NCBI GenBank assembly: GCA_040753075.1
Contig: JBFMHA010000028.1
Coordinates: forward strand, 1-38,636
Direction: 5' to 3'
Length of the DNA stretch: 38,636 bases
Origin: UBA6814 sp040753075
Lineage (GTDB): Bacteria; Desulfobacterota; Desulfovibrionia; Desulfovibrionales; Desulfovibrionaceae
Position numbers and translations under genes: made by a program
Shown: one piece after another, positions 11,707 to 19,063 of the stretch
How the letters are laid out: every line of letters starts with the position of its first letter
Position numbering within the stretch: the stretch's first letter is position 1
The notes under the pieces: model-generated
What the model was told of the DNA's origin: nothing
The model's database searches: none
The model's input: only the letters and a program-made list of their open reading frames with translations

Positions 11707-12294
11707 ATGCGAGAATCGCCGTACCTCAAGGGCACCAGGGAGCACCTCGATCGGCTGCGCAAGCTCCCGGCCTTCGCCGCGTTCAAGGAGGAGCACCTCA
11801 AGCTCATCCTGAGCCTGAGCAAGGTCCAGTGGTACGACCCGGGCGAGGTGGTGCTGCGCGAGGGCGAGTTCGGCGCCTGGATGTACTTCGTCATCTCCGG
11901 CCGGGTGCGCATCGAGCGCAAGGGCGCGGAGATCACCCGCCTGCGCGGGGCGGGCGAGGTGTTCGGGGAGATGGGGGTCATCGACGGCGCGGAGCGTTCG
12001 GCCACGGTGCGCGCCGAGGCCGAAACCACGCTCCTGGCCGTGGACGCCTCGTTCCTGGACCGGCTCGAGGGCATGGAGCGCGCCGTGTGCTACTCCATCC
12101 TCAACCGGCTCTTCGCCAAGATCCTCTCGGACCGCCTGCGCGCCTCCACCAAGGAGTTGGCCGACGCCCTGCGGGCCCTGGACAAGCACAAGCTGGCCCA
12201 GGCCAGCCGGGGCAAGCCGGCCGCGGTTGCGGCCGACGGGGGCGGGGATCCGGACGGGCCGGCCGGGCCGGCCGGGCCGGAGGAGGACGCGTGA
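11707..12294 (+). CDS. Stand-alone cyclic-nucleotide-binding protein, first of a tandem pair
   Basis: This is a 195-residue protein with one cNMP-binding beta-roll (about 20-130): the DPGEVVLREGEFGAWMYFVISGRVRIE entry, then the phosphate-binding cassette with FGE at 86-88 and R97-S98 in RSATVRA. These are the residues that contact cyclic nucleotide in CRP/PKA-type domains. After the C-helix (about 128-165, likely coiled coil) there is only a low-complexity Gly/Pro tail and no helix-turn-helix, so it is not a CRP-like transcription factor as it stands. It overlaps the next gene by four bases (GTGA) and aligns with it position for position, which indicates a tandem duplication. The start has only a weak ribosome site. 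Confidence 0.85.
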   Translation: MRESPYLKGTREHLDRLRKLPAFAAFKEEHLKLILSLSKVQWYDPGEVVLREGEFGAWMYFVISGRVRIERKGAEITRLRGAGEVFGEMGVIDGAERSATVRAEAETTLLAVDASFLDRLEGMERAVCYSILNRLFAKILSDRLRASTKELADALRALDKHKLAQASRGKPAAVAADGGGDPDGPAGPAGPEEDA

Positions 12295-12794
12295 AGGAGA
12301 CCCCCTTCCTGGCCGGCCGCGAGGACTGCCTGCCCAACCTGCGGCGCATGACCGCCTTCGCCGACTTCGGGGACGAGCACCTGAAGACCATCCTGACGCA
12401 CAGCCGCATCCGCAAGTACGATGCGGGCGAGGTGGTGCTGCGGGAGGGCGCGGTGGAGCGCATGGTCTACTTCCTCATCTCCGGGGCCGTGCGGGTGGAG
12501 AAGGAGGGCAAGAAGGTGGGGGTCCTGGCCGAGCCCGGGGACGTGTTCGGCGAGATGGGCCTCATCGACGGCGGCGCCCGCTCGGCCACGGTGCGGGCCG
12601 AGGAGGAGTCCATGTGCCTGGCCGTGGACGGGTCCTTCCTGGACCGCCTGGACGAGGAGAACCGGGCGGCCTGCCACTCCATGCTCTATCGCATGTTCGC
12701 CCACGCCCTGGCCGAGCGCCTGCGCGCCACCAACGAGGAGTTGGTTCGCGCCCGCAAGGCCCTGGTCAGGCTGGTGGACGAGGGGCGGGCCTAG
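12291..12794 (+). CDS. Stand-alone cyclic-nucleotide-binding protein, second of a tandem pair
   Basis: This is a 167-residue paralogue of the preceding protein, starting at GTG within the overlapping stop with AGGAGG six bases upstream. The beta-roll motifs sit at identical residue numbers (DAGEVVLREG, FGEMG at 86-90, R97-S98-A99-T100). A helical C-terminus (ERLRATNEELVRARKALVRLVDEG) ends the protein with no DNA-binding or catalytic domain. Translational coupling implies equal amounts of the two proteins and perhaps a heterodimer through the C-helices. By family knowledge such domains bind cAMP or cGMP; binding here is inferred from conserved residues. No cyclase is encoded in the window. Confidence 0.87.
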   Translation: MKETPFLAGREDCLPNLRRMTAFADFGDEHLKTILTHSRIRKYDAGEVVLREGAVERMVYFLISGAVRVEKEGKKVGVLAEPGDVFGEMGLIDGGARSATVRAEEESMCLAVDGSFLDRLDEENRAACHSMLYRMFAHALAERLRATNEELVRARKALVRLVDEGRA

Positions 12795-12802
12795 GCCGCC
12801 CC

Positions 12803-12831
12803 TTGCCAACCCGCTTCACATGGATTATTGA
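12803..12831 (+). promoter_or_regulatory. Candidate sigma-70 promoter
   Basis: TTGCCA (12803-12808), a 17-base spacer and TATTGA (12826-12831) lie in a locally A+T-richer stretch downstream of the cNMP pair. It would drive the hypothetical gene at 12963 with a ~125-base leader. Confidence 0.35.
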
Positions 12832-12962
12832 GATGATGTAGCTGGGCCTTCAGGCCCGGCCCTCCGCTTCTTCCACGGACGGAAGACGGCGCACGCCGCG
12901 CGGCGCAGGACGAGAGCCGCGCGGGATGCTCGACACGCAGCGCTCACGCGCGCGAGGAGCCC

Positions 12963-13370
12963 ATGGCCGTCGGTCCGTCCTCCTCCGCCACTTCCCCGGG
13001 CAGCGCCGGGCTTCGGGCCTACCAGGACCTGTCCCGCTATTTCGCCTGGGACCTGGGCGAAGGCGCGGCCGAGGGCGCGCTCAAGACCGCCTCGGCCAAG
13101 GTCCGCAGCCGCACCATCGGCATCAGCCTGGGCAGGTTCGGTCTGGACCTGACCACCCAGGACGTGGTCCTGGACGTGCCCGCTCCCGGGTCGTTCGAAG
13201 CCGAGATGGCCTCGGCCGGGCTGCGCGACCGGCCCACCTCGCGGCCGGTCCCCGGTCCCGGCCGCGAGCCCGGCGCCCTGGACGTCCGCCGCGGGCTGTC
13301 CGCCTACGCCCGCGACGCCTCCGGCCCGGGGGCCTCGGCCGGCCCGAGCCGTCGCCTGGGCGCGGCCTGA
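12963..13370 (+). CDS. Hypothetical protein, lineage-type
   Basis: This is a 135-residue soluble protein with a GAGGAG ribosome site before the ATG. The Ala/Ser-rich start is followed by GLRAYQDLSRYFAWDLGEGAAEGALKTASAKVRSRTIGISLGRFGLDLTTQDVVLDVP, then a Pro/Gly/Arg-rich disordered stretch and a closing segment LDVRRGLSAYARDA. The two short elements with 'L-(S/R)-x-Y-x-(W/R)-D/A' resemble each other. No known domain, signal peptide or membrane helix is present. It stands alone, ending before a strong hairpin. Confidence 0.6.
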   Translation: MAVGPSSSATSPGSAGLRAYQDLSRYFAWDLGEGAAEGALKTASAKVRSRTIGISLGRFGLDLTTQDVVLDVPAPGSFEAEMASAGLRDRPTSRPVPGPGREPGALDVRRGLSAYARDASGPGASAGPSRRLGAA

Positions 13371-13395
13371 CCTCCCCTTCCCGGCCCCAGAACGT

Positions 13396-13431
13396 GCCCG
13401 GACGGCCCGCCCCGTCCGGGGCGGGCCGTCC
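13396..13431. terminator. Bidirectional hairpin between convergent genes
   Basis: A perfect 16-bp stem (CCGGACGGCCCGCCCC at 13396-13411 with its complement at 13416-13431) has a four-base loop. It sits between a plus-strand gene ending at 13370 and a minus-strand gene ending at 13522. No T-run is present on either side, so termination is inferred from stem strength and position. Confidence 0.55.
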
Positions 13432-13521
13432 GGTGCGACGGTCCGAGGCGCACGAAAGGCCGTTGCAGCACGGCCTTCCCGCCGGTCCGAAATGTGCGCG
13501 CCGTTCGCCCGGCCCGGAAGG

Positions 13522-13797
13522 CTAGGCGATTTCTCCCGCCTCGCCGGCCTCGTCGTCCGGCGCGGGCTGGGTGGGGTCCGCGGGGCTGCGCAGGACCCGG
13601 ATGAGGACGCGGGCCAGCACGTAGGCGCCGAGCAGCATGGGAACGAACAGGGTCAGGAAGCTCACGGTCATGGTCTCCATGTCCTGCTGGGCCACGTACA
13701 TGCAGCAGGTGAGCTCGATGAGCAGGAGCAGGTCCACGGCCACCACCGCCCAGCGCTGCCTGGCGTTGAGCCGGTTCTCCACGTGACGTACCCGCAT
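13522..13797 (-). CDS. Small two-helix membrane protein, last gene of the TauE operon
   Basis: This is a 91-residue protein with two hydrophobic helices, about 17-37 (WAVVAVDLLLLIELTCCMYVA) and 43-68 (MTVSFLTLFVPMLLGAYVLARVLIRVL), followed by an acidic Pro-rich tail. A GGGAGGA ribosome site precedes the ATG. It follows the secreted-protein gene by 105 bases that hold two strong hairpins, so its expression may be reduced relative to the rest of the operon. No family was recognised. The context suggests a membrane accessory to the TauE-type transporter. Confidence 0.68.
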   Translation of the reverse strand: MRVRHVENRLNARQRWAVVAVDLLLLIELTCCMYVAQQDMETMTVSFLTLFVPMLLGAYVLARVLIRVLRSPADPTQPAPDDEAGEAGEIA

Positions 13798-13818
13798 GGC
13801 GTCCTCCCTTGGGTGTGG

Positions 13819-13889
13819 GGGCCGCGCCCCGGGGTGCTGGGGCGCGGCCCGGTGCGTGGACCGGCCGGCCCGGGGCGGCCGGCCGGTCC
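13819..13889. repeat. Two tandem intra-operon hairpins
   Basis: Hairpin 1 pairs GGGCCGCGCCCC (13819-13830) with GGGGCGCGGCCC (13839-13850). Hairpin 2 pairs GGACCGGCCGGCC (13858-13870) with GGCCGGCCGGTCC (13877-13889). Both are perfect. They separate the third and fourth genes of the TauE operon and could act as partial terminators or protect the upstream mRNA from 3' decay. Confidence 0.6.
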
Positions 13890-13902
13890 GGGCAGCTTCC
13901 GG

Positions 13903-14235
13903 TTACTTCTTGCGCAGGTCCTGCTTGGACACGTTCATGACCTTGAGGGCCTGCTTGTCCGCGCCCTGCACGTTGTAGGCGATGCGCAGGATGTCGCCGG
14001 GTTCGGGGGTGATGCCGATCTTGGCCTCGGCCACGTCGAAGGTGGACTGGATGCCCGTGGGGTGGCCGTACTTGAAGTCCGCGGAGAAGTTGATGTCGTA
14101 CTCCTCCACCACGATGGTCTTGGCGGTCTGGTCGTAGCCCAGGCACTTGCCCTGGATCACGTCGGCGGCGTAGGCCATGGCCGACAGCATCATGCCGAGG
14201 ACCAGGGCCATGGCCAGTGCAGCTATTCTCTTCAT
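13903..14235 (-). CDS. Small secreted protein in the TauE operon
   Basis: This is a 110-residue protein with a clear signal peptide: MKRI, a hydrophobic core, then AMAYA with cleavage before residue 24. The mature part is about 87 residues with a beta-rich pattern (IQGKCLGYDQTAKTIVVEEYDINFSADF, DILRIAYNVQGADKQALKVMNVSKQDLRKK) and one Cys, suggesting a small periplasmic barrel or OB-like fold. GGGAG precedes the start at 14235. It lies 23 bases downstream of the TauE/SafE gene and shares its promoter. No family was recognised. A periplasmic ligand-handling role for the transporter is conjecture. Confidence 0.75.
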   Translation of the reverse strand: MKRIAALAMALVLGMMLSAMAYAADVIQGKCLGYDQTAKTIVVEEYDINFSADFKYGHPTGIQSTFDVAEAKIGITPEPGDILRIAYNVQGADKQALKVMNVSKQDLRKK

Positions 14236-14258
14236 GGCGTTTCTCCCTTTCCTGACCG

Positions 14259-15296
14259 TTAGGCCTGCTGGGTGGCGGCCTTCTTCTGGCGCAGTTCGTC
14301 CGCCGCGCCCGCGAACATGATCTTCATGATCCACAGGCAGATGAGGCCGATGGCCGAGAGGATGACCACCGCGGCGGCGCTGCCGAAGCCGTACTGCTTC
14401 AGGATGATGGAGATCATGCAGCACAGCACCGCCAGGCCGAAGGCCACGCGGATTCCGTAGCCCTTGGCGTACTTGGTGGCCACGGTGCCGATCTGGGCGC
14501 CGATGGCCGCGCCGGCCAGCATCACGAACACCGCCACCAGCTCGATGCGGCCCTTCAGGGTGTAGGTGAACGCGCCGTACAGGCCGGAGATCATGACCTC
14601 GAACAGGTCGGTGCCCACGGCGATGTGGGTGGGGCAGCCCACCAGGTAGATGAGGGCCGGCATGCGGAGCAGGCCGCCGCCGATGCCCAGGAAGCCGGCC
14701 AGGACGCCGGTGGCGGTGGACACCACGATGGGCACCCAGGCCGAGCAGGTGAAGCCCGAGGCCTGGAAGTGCATCATCGGGGGGATCTTCCACTTGTGCA
14801 GGGTCTTGTACCACTCGATGCCGGTGGCGCCGTGCTCGCCCACGTCGCCCTTCTTCTTGCGCTGGGTGGCCTTGTAGAAGTCATAGAAGACCATCCAGGC
14901 GATGAGCGCCAGGAACACCACGTACACCCAGCGCACCACCGAGCCCACCTTGCCGATGCGCTCCAGCATCATGACCAGCTGGGCGCCGATCTCGATGCCC
15001 ACCATGGTGCCCGCCAGCATCACGATGCCCAGCTTGTAGTCCACGTTGCCGAACTTGGAGTGGCGCATGGTGGAGACCATGGACTTGCCCGCGATGTGGG
15101 CGATGTCCGTCCCGATGGCGAAGGCCATGGGGAAGCCCAGGATGTTGAGGCCCGGAGTCACCATCCAGGCCCCGCCCATGCCGAAGAACCCGCCGATGAC
15201 GCCCACCGAGAACCCGATGAGCACCAGGCCGGGCCAGAAGATGTGCACGCCCGCGATGGGCATGTACATGTACAGCCAGCTCATTTCGCCGCCCAT
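14259..15296 (-). CDS. TauE/SafE-family anion transporter
   Basis: This is a 345-residue membrane protein with about eight helices in two halves, each with the family's glycine-rich signature: VGVIGGFFGMGGAWMVTPGL near 32-50 and TGVLAGFLGIGGGLLRMPALIYLVGCPTHIAVGTDL in the second half. A charged cytoplasmic loop with KATQRKKKGDVGEHG lies between. By family knowledge TauE/SafE proteins move sulfite, sulfoacetate or other sulfur-containing or organic anions. In sulfate reducers such genes have been annotated as putative sulfate permeases, but the substrate and direction are not fixed by sequence. GGAGGAAA precedes the ATG. It is the second gene of a four-gene operon under a predicted sigma-54 promoter. 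Confidence 0.9.
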   Translation of the reverse strand: MGGEMSWLYMYMPIAGVHIFWPGLVLIGFSVGVIGGFFGMGGAWMVTPGLNILGFPMAFAIGTDIAHIAGKSMVSTMRHSKFGNVDYKLGIVMLAGTMVGIEIGAQLVMMLERIGKVGSVVRWVYVVFLALIAWMVFYDFYKATQRKKKGDVGEHGATGIEWYKTLHKWKIPPMMHFQASGFTCSAWVPIVVSTATGVLAGFLGIGGGLLRMPALIYLVGCPTHIAVGTDLFEVMISGLYGAFTYTLKGRIELVAVFVMLAGAAIGAQIGTVATKYAKGYGIRVAFGLAVLCCMISIILKQYGFGSAAAVVILSAIGLICLWIMKIMFAGAADELRQKKAATQQA

Positions 15297-15317
15297 GTTG
15301 CTTTTCCTCCGTCCGGT

Positions 15318-15614
15318 TTAGTGCTCGAGGATCTTGCGCTTGGTGAGGTCCAGGCCGGTGCACTTCATGACGAAGTCCATGACCACGCCCAGCAGCGAGC
15401 CCATGACCGCGGTGAGAACGACCGCCCAGATGGCGAAGAGCAGGATGTTCTCGTTGTAAAGGTTCGCGAAGTACTTGGCCCAGCCGGACGAGAGCACCCG
15501 GGTGTCGGCCACCACCACCAGGTCGGACGCCTTGCCTCCCGCGGCCAGGGCCCAGCCGGGGAGCAGGGCCGTGGCCAGCGCGGCCAGGGTTGAAAGGGAC
15601 AGGAGCTTCCTCAT
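15318..15614 (-). CDS. Small membrane protein, first gene of the TauE operon
   Basis: This is a 98-residue protein with a signal peptide (about 1-25, MRKLLSLSTL...WALA), a short periplasmic stretch and one membrane helix (about 56-78, ENILLFAIWAVVLTAVMGSLLGVVM), then a basic cytoplasmic tail ending KRKILEH. The Met at 15614 is preceded by GAGGAGGAGG, an exceptionally strong ribosome site; an upstream in-frame extension to 15767 lacks both a leader and a ribosome site and would run through the promoter. It is followed 21 bases later by the transporter gene. No family name was recognised. It may be a small subunit of the transporter. Confidence 0.75.
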   Translation of the reverse strand: MRKLLSLSTLAALATALLPGWALAAGGKASDLVVVADTRVLSSGWAKYFANLYNENILLFAIWAVVLTAVMGSLLGVVMDFVMKCTGLDLTKRKILEH

Positions 15615-15731
15615 CGTGATCCTCCTCCTCGAAAAAGGTTGGTGTTCATCCGTTAACTGGGCGTCGGGACGCCCTGATGTCCCATGAACGGGTCGCGCGA
15701 TTCGCGCGGCCGCGCATGACAGCCGAAGAAG

Positions 15732-15747
15732 AGCAAAGGGAATGCCA
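15732..15747 (-). promoter_or_regulatory. Sigma-54 (-24/-12) promoter of the TauE operon
   Basis: On the minus strand the sequence reads TGGCATT-CCCT-TTGCT. It matches the consensus TGGCACG-N4-TTGCW at 10 of 12 informative positions, including the invariant GG and GC with exact spacing. Transcription would start near 15721, giving a leader of about 107 bases. The divergent neighbouring gene encodes a sigma-54 activator, which makes a chance match less likely. Confidence 0.7.
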
Positions 15748-15772
15748 GTGCGTGAAAAAAAGGACAAAAAGG

Positions 15773-15801
15773 TTGACCGACCCTTTGCGTGGGGGTAAAC
15801 C
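15773..15801 (+). promoter_or_regulatory. Candidate sigma-70 promoter of the sigma-54 activator gene
   Basis: TTGACC (15773-15778), a 17-base spacer and TAAACC (15796-15801) lie about 90 bases before the activator start, in the divergent regulatory gap. The -10 box is poor. No obvious inverted-repeat upstream activating site was found between this and the sigma-54 promoter. Confidence 0.35.
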
Positions 15802-15888
15802 CATTGTCATCTTTGGTTTTGTATGGTCTTGCGAGATTCTGGCCGGTCCGGCGGGCGTGGCCGGAATCGCGCGAAAACCGGAGGCCCC

Positions 15889-18456
15889 ATGGGTCTGTTC
15901 CACGGCAAGTTTCCTTTCCTCCCCCTGCGGAGCAGGGAGGTCCGTGGCAAGGGAAGGTCCGGGACCCTGGGCAACCGGCTGCTCCTCGCCCTGGTCCCCA
16001 CCGTGGCCCTCATCACCGCGGCCGCCGGCTATGTCGGCTACCGCATTTCGCTGAACTTCCTGAATACGTCCCTGGAGCGCACGGTGCGCATCCTGGACCT
16101 GGCCATGGCCAGCGCCGTGGAGAACATGCTGGAGCAGGCCAGGCGGGATCTCGCCATGATCGCGCAGGAGCCCGGCGTGGACCTGCTCCGCATGCGCGAT
16201 TTTCTTTCCCGCACGACGGCCTCCGGGGGGCTGCGCTACCGGGAGATGGCCTACATCTCGGCCAGCGCAGGCGCGTCCCAGTTCCTGATCGCGCGCGGGG
16301 GGCAGACCGCCGAGGTGCTGGCCGAGGGCATGCACGACATCCGGCCCAGCCCCTACCTGCTCCTGGAGCGGGGGGGCGGGCTGGCGACCGGGGAGACCCA
16401 CGTCACCCCGGTGGTTTCGGTGGAGCACCCCTTTCCCGGCGATGGCCAGGCCAACCGGCGCATCTCCTCCCACGTGATCCGGCTGGTGACCCCCTATTCG
16501 CCCGACGGCAAGGACCGGGGCCTGCTCATGCTCGGCCTGGACGCCAAGGAGGTGCGCAACGTCCTCTCCCGCTACAACTCCCCGGCCTCGCCCCTGTGGG
16601 CCTTTCCCCGCTCCGAGGAGGTCCGCTTCGCCTACCTCTGCGACCCCGAGGGCTGGATCCTGTTCCAGTCCGAGGACGTCGCCGCGCCGGACGCGCCCCT
16701 GGGCGCCTACCTGGCGCGCTCGGGATACGAGGGCGCCCTGGGCCGGGCCGGGATGCCCGGGGCCTTCCGTCCCAACTCGTCGTACGGGGCCTTCTGGAGG
16801 GGCGTGACCGAACTGGCCGCCGGCAGGGCCTCCTTCCAGGTCATCGACTCCGGCGACGACATGTCCTCCCGGGTGAGCACGGCCTTCTTCGCCCTGGCCC
16901 CGGTGCGCTTCTCGCCCGGCGCGGGAAAGCCGGCCCGGGTCTACGCCGGGGTGGCCTTCGTGGACCGCACCCTGCTCACCGTGGCTGCGGGCTACCGCCA
17001 TCTGGACGCCATGTTCCTGCTCTCCCTCGGGGCGGTCCTCCTGCTCACCCTGGTGGTCACGGTCCTGTCCAAGCTGTACACCGCCCCCATCCTGCGCCTG
17101 GCGGAAAAGGCCCGGTCCCTGCGCGCCGGGGACATCCGCCCCGTCGAGTCGCAGAGCGCAGGCTACGAGACCGGGGTGCTGCGCGACGCGCTGAACCATC
17201 TCATCGGGATCATGGAGCGCCAGGCCGGGGAGGTGCGGACCAAGGACGAGGCCATCCGGGCCATGGCCATGCGGGAGCGGGCCGCGGCGCCGGAGGATGG
17301 GGAGGCGTCTCCGGACAGCGACGTCCTGCCCGAGATGGCGGGCGTGGGACCGCGCATGGACAAGCTGCGCAACGACATCGTGAAGGCGGCCCAGGCCGAC
17401 GTGGACGTGCTCATCCTGGGCGAGACCGGCACCGGCAAGCAGCTGGCGGCCGAGGCCATCCACCGGCGCGGCCGCCGGGCGGAGCGGCCGTTCATCGCCA
17501 TCAACTGCGGGGCCCTGGACGAGAACCTGCTCCTGGACACCCTGTTCGGCCACGTGAAGGGGGCCTTCACCGAGGCCAAGGCCGACCGCAACGGCGCGTT
17601 CCTGGAGGCGCACGGCGGCGCCCTGTTCCTGGACGAGATCCAGACCGCCTCGCCCAAGGTGCAGCAGTCCCTGCTGCGGGCCATCGAGGCGCGCAAGATC
17701 CGGCCCCTGGGCAGCGACCGGGAGGTGGACGTGGACGTGCGCCTGGTGGCGGCCACCAACGTGAACCTGGCAGAGGCCGCGGCCCGCGGCGAATTCCGCG
17801 AGGACCTCTATTTCCGTCTGCGGGTCGTCAGCATCTCCACCCCCGCCCTGCGCGAGCATCCCGAGAGCATCCCGCACCTGGCGGCCCGCTTCCTGGCCGA
17901 GGCCGCGAGGGTGGCGGGCAAGACCGGCCTGGGCTTCACCCGGGGGGCGCTCAAGAAGCTGTCCGGCCATTCCTGGCCGGGCAACATCCGGGAGCTCAAG
18001 AACTGCATCACCATGGCCGCGGTCATGGCCGAGGGCCCGCTCATCGGCGCCGCTGACGTGCTGCTGGGCGGAGAGGAGGCGGAAGTCCCCGGCGCGGCCC
18101 AGGCGGAAGACGCCGCCGCAGCGGAAGCCCCGGCCGTGTCCCGGCCCGATCCCTGGGGCCGGAGCTCCCCCCTGCTGCCCGACGAGCATCCGCCGGCCCG
18201 CACGGCCCCGCCGTCCGCCCCGGGGCCGGAGGGGCCGCCCCCGGGCCTCAACTCCCGCCAGCGCGCGGCCTGGCCGGCCATCGCCGCGGCCGGCGAGATC
18301 ACCCGCAGCCGCTACCAGGAGGCGGTGGGCGGCGACCTGCCCTCGCGCACCGCCATCCACGACCTCCAGGACCTGGTCAAGCGCGGCCTCCTGGTCATGA
18401 CCGGCCGCGGCCCGGCCACCCGCTACCTGCTGGCCCCCGGCCGAAACGGCCGCTGA
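15889..18456 (+). CDS. Membrane-bound sigma-54 activator with periplasmic sensor and winged-helix C-terminus
   Basis: This is an 855-residue protein. Membrane helices at about 31-51 and 374-395 enclose a ~320-residue periplasmic sensor. A HAMP-like linker (396-450) leads to a sigma-54 AAA+ domain (about 482-725). Its Walker A is GETGTGKQ (511-518), the sigma-54 loop is GAFTEA (558-563) in place of the usual GAFTGA, Walker B is LFLDEI (579-584), the arginine-finger region is EDLYFRL, and WPGNIREL ends the domain. A disordered Pro/Ala linker (730-785) precedes a winged helix (787-849, LNSRQRAAW...YQEAVGGDLPSRTAIHDLQDLVKRGLLV...ATRYLL) of the kind found at RecG-like and Fic protein C-termini. 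The Fis-type helix-turn-helix is absent. GGAGG before the ATG at 15889 sets the start. It probably controls the divergent TauE operon. Confidence 0.88.
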   Translation: MGLFHGKFPFLPLRSREVRGKGRSGTLGNRLLLALVPTVALITAAAGYVGYRISLNFLNTSLERTVRILDLAMASAVENMLEQARRDLAMIAQEPGVDLLRMRDFLSRTTASGGLRYREMAYISASAGASQFLIARGGQTAEVLAEGMHDIRPSPYLLLERGGGLATGETHVTPVVSVEHPFPGDGQANRRISSHVIRLVTPYSPDGKDRGLLMLGLDAKEVRNVLSRYNSPASPLWAFPRSEEVRFAYLCDPEGWILFQSEDVAAPDAPLGAYLARSGYEGALGRAGMPGAFRPNSSYGAFWRGVTELAAGRASFQVIDSGDDMSSRVSTAFFALAPVRFSPGAGKPARVYAGVAFVDRTLLTVAAGYRHLDAMFLLSLGAVLLLTLVVTVLSKLYTAPILRLAEKARSLRAGDIRPVESQSAGYETGVLRDALNHLIGIMERQAGEVRTKDEAIRAMAMRERAAAPEDGEASPDSDVLPEMAGVGPRMDKLRNDIVKAAQADVDVLILGETGTGKQLAAEAIHRRGRRAERPFIAINCGALDENLLLDTLFGHVKGAFTEAKADRNGAFLEAHGGALFLDEIQTASPKVQQSLLRAIEARKIRPLGSDREVDVDVRLVAATNVNLAEAAARGEFREDLYFRLRVVSISTPALREHPESIPHLAARFLAEAARVAGKTGLGFTRGALKKLSGHSWPGNIRELKNCITMAAVMAEGPLIGAADVLLGGEEAEVPGAAQAEDAAAAEAPAVSRPDPWGRSSPLLPDEHPPARTAPPSAPGPEGPPPGLNSRQRAAWPAIAAAGEITRSRYQEAVGGDLPSRTAIHDLQDLVKRGLLVMTGRGPATRYLLAPGRNGR

Positions 18457-18489
18457 GGCCCGCCGGGGCGCCGCCGCCTGCGGACGCGC

Positions 18490-18525
18490 AAAAGCCCCCG
18501 GCGCGGCGGGAGCCGGCCGGGGGGC
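18490..18525 (-). terminator. Rho-independent terminator of the Rossmann-protein gene
   Basis: On the minus strand, GCCCCCCGGC (18516-18525) pairs with GCCGGGGGC (18494-18502) with one bulge, followed by TTTTG. It lies 27 bases past the stop at 18552 and also faces the plus-strand activator gene ending at 18456. Confidence 0.6.
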
Positions 18526-18551
18526 GAGGAGCGCGGAGTCTTGGGGTGCGG

Positions 18552-18896
18552 CTAGAAGCCGGGGCCTTTGCCGACGAGCACGTAGCCGGCGCCGGCAGCG
18601 CGGCCCTGGGCCTCAAGGCGCGCGGCGGCCTCGGTCCGGTCCTTGGCGCAGGTGACCACCACCAGGTCCAGGGGGATGTCGGTCAGGGCGTCGGGCGACA
18701 ACAGGGGCAGGCCGTGGAAGCTCCGGCCGTGCCGGGCCGCGTCCGGGTCGGCCACGGCCAGCACCGGGCAGCCCGGGGCGTTGTTGGCCAGCCACTCCAG
18801 GAACTGCACCGCCCCGTCTCCGGCTCCGTAGAGGGCCAGGCGGGTCCCCCGCGGCAGGGGCGGCAGGGCGCTTGCATCGATCAGGTCGTAAGGCAC
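18552..18896 (-). CDS. Small Rossmann-fold protein, PglD/NAD-binding N-domain type
   Basis: This is a 114-residue protein starting at GTG with GGGAGGATTC just upstream. It has a nucleotide-binding-like turn (LALYGAGDGAVQFLEWLANN), then PVLAVADPDAARHGRSFHGLPLLSPDALTDIPLDLVVVTCA. This is the layout of the N-terminal domain of PglD-like sugar acyltransferases and related CoA/NAD-binding modules ('GAG... DDD...GxxxxGxPVLG'). The catalytic C-terminal half found in those proteins is missing, so this is a stand-alone binding domain or a remnant. Upstream in-frame Met at 18932 gives no ribosome site. It has its own terminator and no obvious operon partner. Confidence 0.65.
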   Translation of the reverse strand: MPYDLIDASALPPLPRGTRLALYGAGDGAVQFLEWLANNAPGCPVLAVADPDAARHGRSFHGLPLLSPDALTDIPLDLVVVTCAKDRTEAAARLEAQGRAAGAGYVLVGKGPGF

Positions 18897-19063
18897 GAAT
18901 CCTCCCTTGAGGCTGTGCGCCGCATGGCGCAATTCTGTCGAAGGAAATCAGCAGGCGTCGGCGGCGCCGCGCCCCGCGGGGGCGCAGGAGACGCTCCTCC
19001 GCCATTTCCGGGAGCGCGCCGCGGCCGTCCGCGGTTTTCCGGCAAACCCTCCGGGCCGCCCGC

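Noticed and set aside
15615..15767. Longer form of the 98-residue TauE-operon protein
   Set aside because: The extension would bury the signal peptide and cover the sigma-54 promoter; GAGGAGGAGG lies before the inner ATG.
15823..15888. N-terminal extension of the sigma-54 activator to the upstream ATG
   Set aside because: The 22 added residues are Gly/Arg-rich with no ribosome site, while the ATG at 15889 follows GGAGG and leads into a normal N-terminus.
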